Shown here: positions 62,498 through 64,000 of the stretch, in pieces | Layout of the letters: the number at the start of each line of letters is the position of its first letter | Position numbering within the stretch: position 1 is the stretch's first letter | Program-made: the position numbers and the translations under genes | From: Pokkaliibacter sp. MBI-7 | GTDB lineage: Bacteria > Pseudomonadota > Gammaproteobacteria > Pseudomonadales > Balneatricaceae | Assembly (NCBI RefSeq): GCF_029846635.1 | Contig: NZ_JARVTG010000001.1 | Span: forward strand, 3,993,001-4,057,000 | Length of the DNA stretch: 64,000 nt | Direction: 5' to 3' | Notes under the pieces: model-generated | The model's input: the letters and a program-made list of their open reading frames with translations, nothing else | What the model was told of the DNA's origin: nothing | Databases searched by the model: none

Positions 62498-63424
62498 CTA
62501 ACTCCCCTCATCCTCCTTCCCCGGCATATGGGTAATCAGATATTCCAGAAAGGCTTTGACGGCGTGGGGCAGGGTGCGGCCGCTTAAGGTTTGCACTTCG
62601 ATATTGCGCACGTCCATGCCGCGGTCGCGGATACGCACGGCGCAGACCTGACCACTGGCGATCATATGGCGCATGGAGATTTCGCCCGCCAGTGACACGC
62701 CGCCGTCAAAGGCGGAGAAGCGGTTGAGAGCGGCCATGTAGTTGCTGACCAGTGCCGGCTCAAACAGCAGGCGCTGGTTGCTGCAGCAGATATCAAACAG
62801 CTGGCGTACGGTAGTGTCCTGCTCGGGGACGGCGATGGGGTAGGGCTGCAGTTGTGCCAGTGATACCGTCTTGCGTCTGGCCAGCGGATGTTGCGGGTGC
62901 AGCACCGCGTAGATGGGGGAGGGCTGGCGGTAGGCAACGTGAATATCTTTGGCCGGGGTGAGGCTGAAGGTGATGCCGATATCGGCATCACCATGGCGTA
63001 CCCGCCGCGACACTTCCGCCGGGGCGCTGACGTTGATGTGAAAATGGATCCCTTCATGTTCGCGGCGAAAGTCGGCAATGCTGAAGGGCAAAAACTCCAT
63101 GGCAAACCCCTCCGAGCACGACACTCTGACATGACCACGATGCAGGCCTTCCAGCGCTTTGATCTCAGCGACTACCCGGTCAGACTCCAATGCGGTTTTA
63201 CGGGCATGGGCGGCCAGTAATTCTCCGGCTGCACTGAGTACCATACCTCGCGGGCGGCGCTCAAACAGTACGGTGCCGAGCAGGTCTTCAAGGCTGGCTA
63301 TTTGCCGGCTGATGGCGCTCGGTGCCACATTGAGGCGGGTTGAGGCTTCGCTGATGGAGCCGGTGCGGGCTACTTCAAGGAAGTAGCGCATGGCGGTGTC
63401 TTGCAGCTGGGAGGCTTTGTTCAT
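62498..63424 (-). CDS. LysR-family transcriptional regulator
   Basis: A 308-residue LysR-type protein. The helix-turn-helix is GSISEASTRLNVAPSAISRQ with IASLEDLLGTVLFERRPRGM; the effector domain starts GHVRVSCSEGFAMEFLPFSI. It diverges from a peptide-type binding protein at 63626, making that gene its likely target; a role at the neighbouring mdc operon is less likely, since IS debris separates them. Confidence 0.88.
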   Translation of the reverse strand: MNKASQLQDTAMRYFLEVARTGSISEASTRLNVAPSAISRQIASLEDLLGTVLFERRPRGMVLSAAGELLAAHARKTALESDRVVAEIKALEGLHRGHVRVSCSEGFAMEFLPFSIADFRREHEGIHFHINVSAPAEVSRRVRHGDADIGITFSLTPAKDIHVAYRQPSPIYAVLHPQHPLARRKTVSLAQLQPYPIAVPEQDTTVRQLFDICCSNQRLLFEPALVSNYMAALNRFSAFDGGVSLAGEISMRHMIASGQVCAVRIRDRGMDVRNIEVQTLSGRTLPHAVKAFLEYLITHMPGKEDEGS

Positions 63425-63625
63425 GGGATTTTAAGCTCTTCCGACAGGGTGGGCTGGCAGCAACTCAGGCCTTTTTATACCTTGCTTTATCACGCCATAG
63501 CTTTGCTTTTTCGGCAATGACTGGTTGCAAATATTATTATTGTGGCAATGATTTTCTTGGCATAGGTTGAAAAGCAGTTGCAGTACTTCGCTTGCTTTTG
63601 GATCCGGTCAAAAAGGAAATGCCTT

Positions 63626-64000
63626 ATGCCTATGCCACGCTTTGCCTTGTCCCGTCCGCGTCTTGCTTTACTCAACACCCTGCTGGCCAGTTCTCTGACC
63701 GTGCTGTCTGGCGCGGCGCTGGCCAGCAAGGCCGATGACACGCTGGTCTATGCTTCTGACAGCGAGCCCGAGAACGTCAGCCCCTATCACAACAACCTGC
63801 GTGAAGGGGTGATTCTGGCTCATCTGGCCTGGGATACCCTGCTGTACCGCGATCCTGCTTCGGGCGACTACAAGCCGATGCTGGCTACCGACTGGCAATG
63901 GGAAGACCCCACCCACCTGCTGCTGCATCTGCGCAAGGGCGTGACCTTCCATAACGGTGATCCGTTCACTGCCGATGATGTGGTGTTTACCTTCAACTAC
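63626..64000 (+). CDS. Oligopeptide-type ABC substrate-binding protein (partial)
   Basis: The first 125 codons of a SBP_bac_5 family protein, cut by the window end. AAGGA lies about 9 nt before ATG 63626. The signal peptide spans about residues 1-34 (SLTVLSGAALAS). The mature start DDTLVYASDSEPENVSPYHN, then DTLLYRDPASGDYKPMLATD, LRKGVTFHNGDPFTADDVVF, is the classic DppA/OppA pattern. It would capture peptides or related solutes in the periplasm. It diverges from the LysR gene. Confidence 0.9.
   Translation, partial: MPMPRFALSRPRLALLNTLLASSLTVLSGAALASKADDTLVYASDSEPENVSPYHNNLREGVILAHLAWDTLLYRDPASGDYKPMLATDWQWEDPTHLLLHLRKGVTFHNGDPFTADDVVFTFNY

Noticed and set aside
1..64000. CRISPR arrays, tRNA or rRNA genes
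   Set aside because: No regularly spaced identical repeats and no tRNA or rRNA signature sequences were seen when reading both strands; very short or degenerate cases could be missed by eye.

Overview
The window is about 55% GC, protein-dense chromosomal DNA from a gammaproteobacterium. The gene set suggests an Oceanospirillales/Pseudomonadales-type organism: a biotin-independent malonate decarboxylase cluster with MadLM, proteobacterial iol genes, OpgD, GapN, UppP and Rof. This placement is inference from gene content. I saw no rRNA, tRNA, CRISPR array or phage structural genes.

Layout. 0.1-1.8 kb holds an NADP-dependent glyceraldehyde-3-phosphate dehydrogenase. 1.9-12.5 kb is an accessory island: a full IS4-family element inserted in a decayed zinc-ribbon gene, an AT-rich membrane protein, a displaced rhs C-terminal tip, a GAD/DUF1851 immunity gene, a large Rhs protein ending in a predicted Ntox15 nuclease, and a lone HExxH metalloprotease that looks like a secreted effector. 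Next come a chemoreceptor and ogt. 16.0-27.5 kb is an inositol catabolism block: iolB, then on the minus strand a ribose-type ABC transporter and a lacI-type regulator with iolI, iolH and iolG; opgD lies inside it. TGGAA-N6-TTCCA palindromes lie upstream of both iolB and the transporter, and a separate TATCAAA-rich cluster lies upstream of the LacI-type regulator.

27.8-51.5 kb is mixed housekeeping and accessory metabolism: a cysteine-containing HTH regulator with a TPR protein, two MFS exporters, an M48 protease, a phytase-like esterase, maiA, rof, a TSUP transporter, LysR regulators, SulP, uppP with an internal duplication, an orphan degenerate response regulator, SDR, VOC and MOSC proteins, a PiT phosphate transporter, a glutathione peroxidase, and a DUF1778/GNAT toxin-antitoxin pair. 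51.6-53.9 kb is a DUF1444 gene split by a second, nearly identical IS copy. 54.1-61.7 kb is the malonate operon mdcA-B-C-DE(fused)-G-H-madL-madM on the minus strand. A deleted copy of the same IS, abutting the tail of another IS4-type transposase, a LysR gene and the start of an oligopeptide-type binding protein close the window.

How the parts work together. The malonate operon carries the decarboxylase, its prosthetic-group enzymes, malonyl transfer and uptake. The iol block imports inositol and does the dehydrogenase, isomerase and IolB steps; iolA, iolC, iolD and iolE are not in the window. The two full IS copies are direct repeats about 49.3 kb apart, so recombination between them could remove the iol block and nearly everything between. 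The Rhs/metalloprotease island is the best candidate for unusual biology here.
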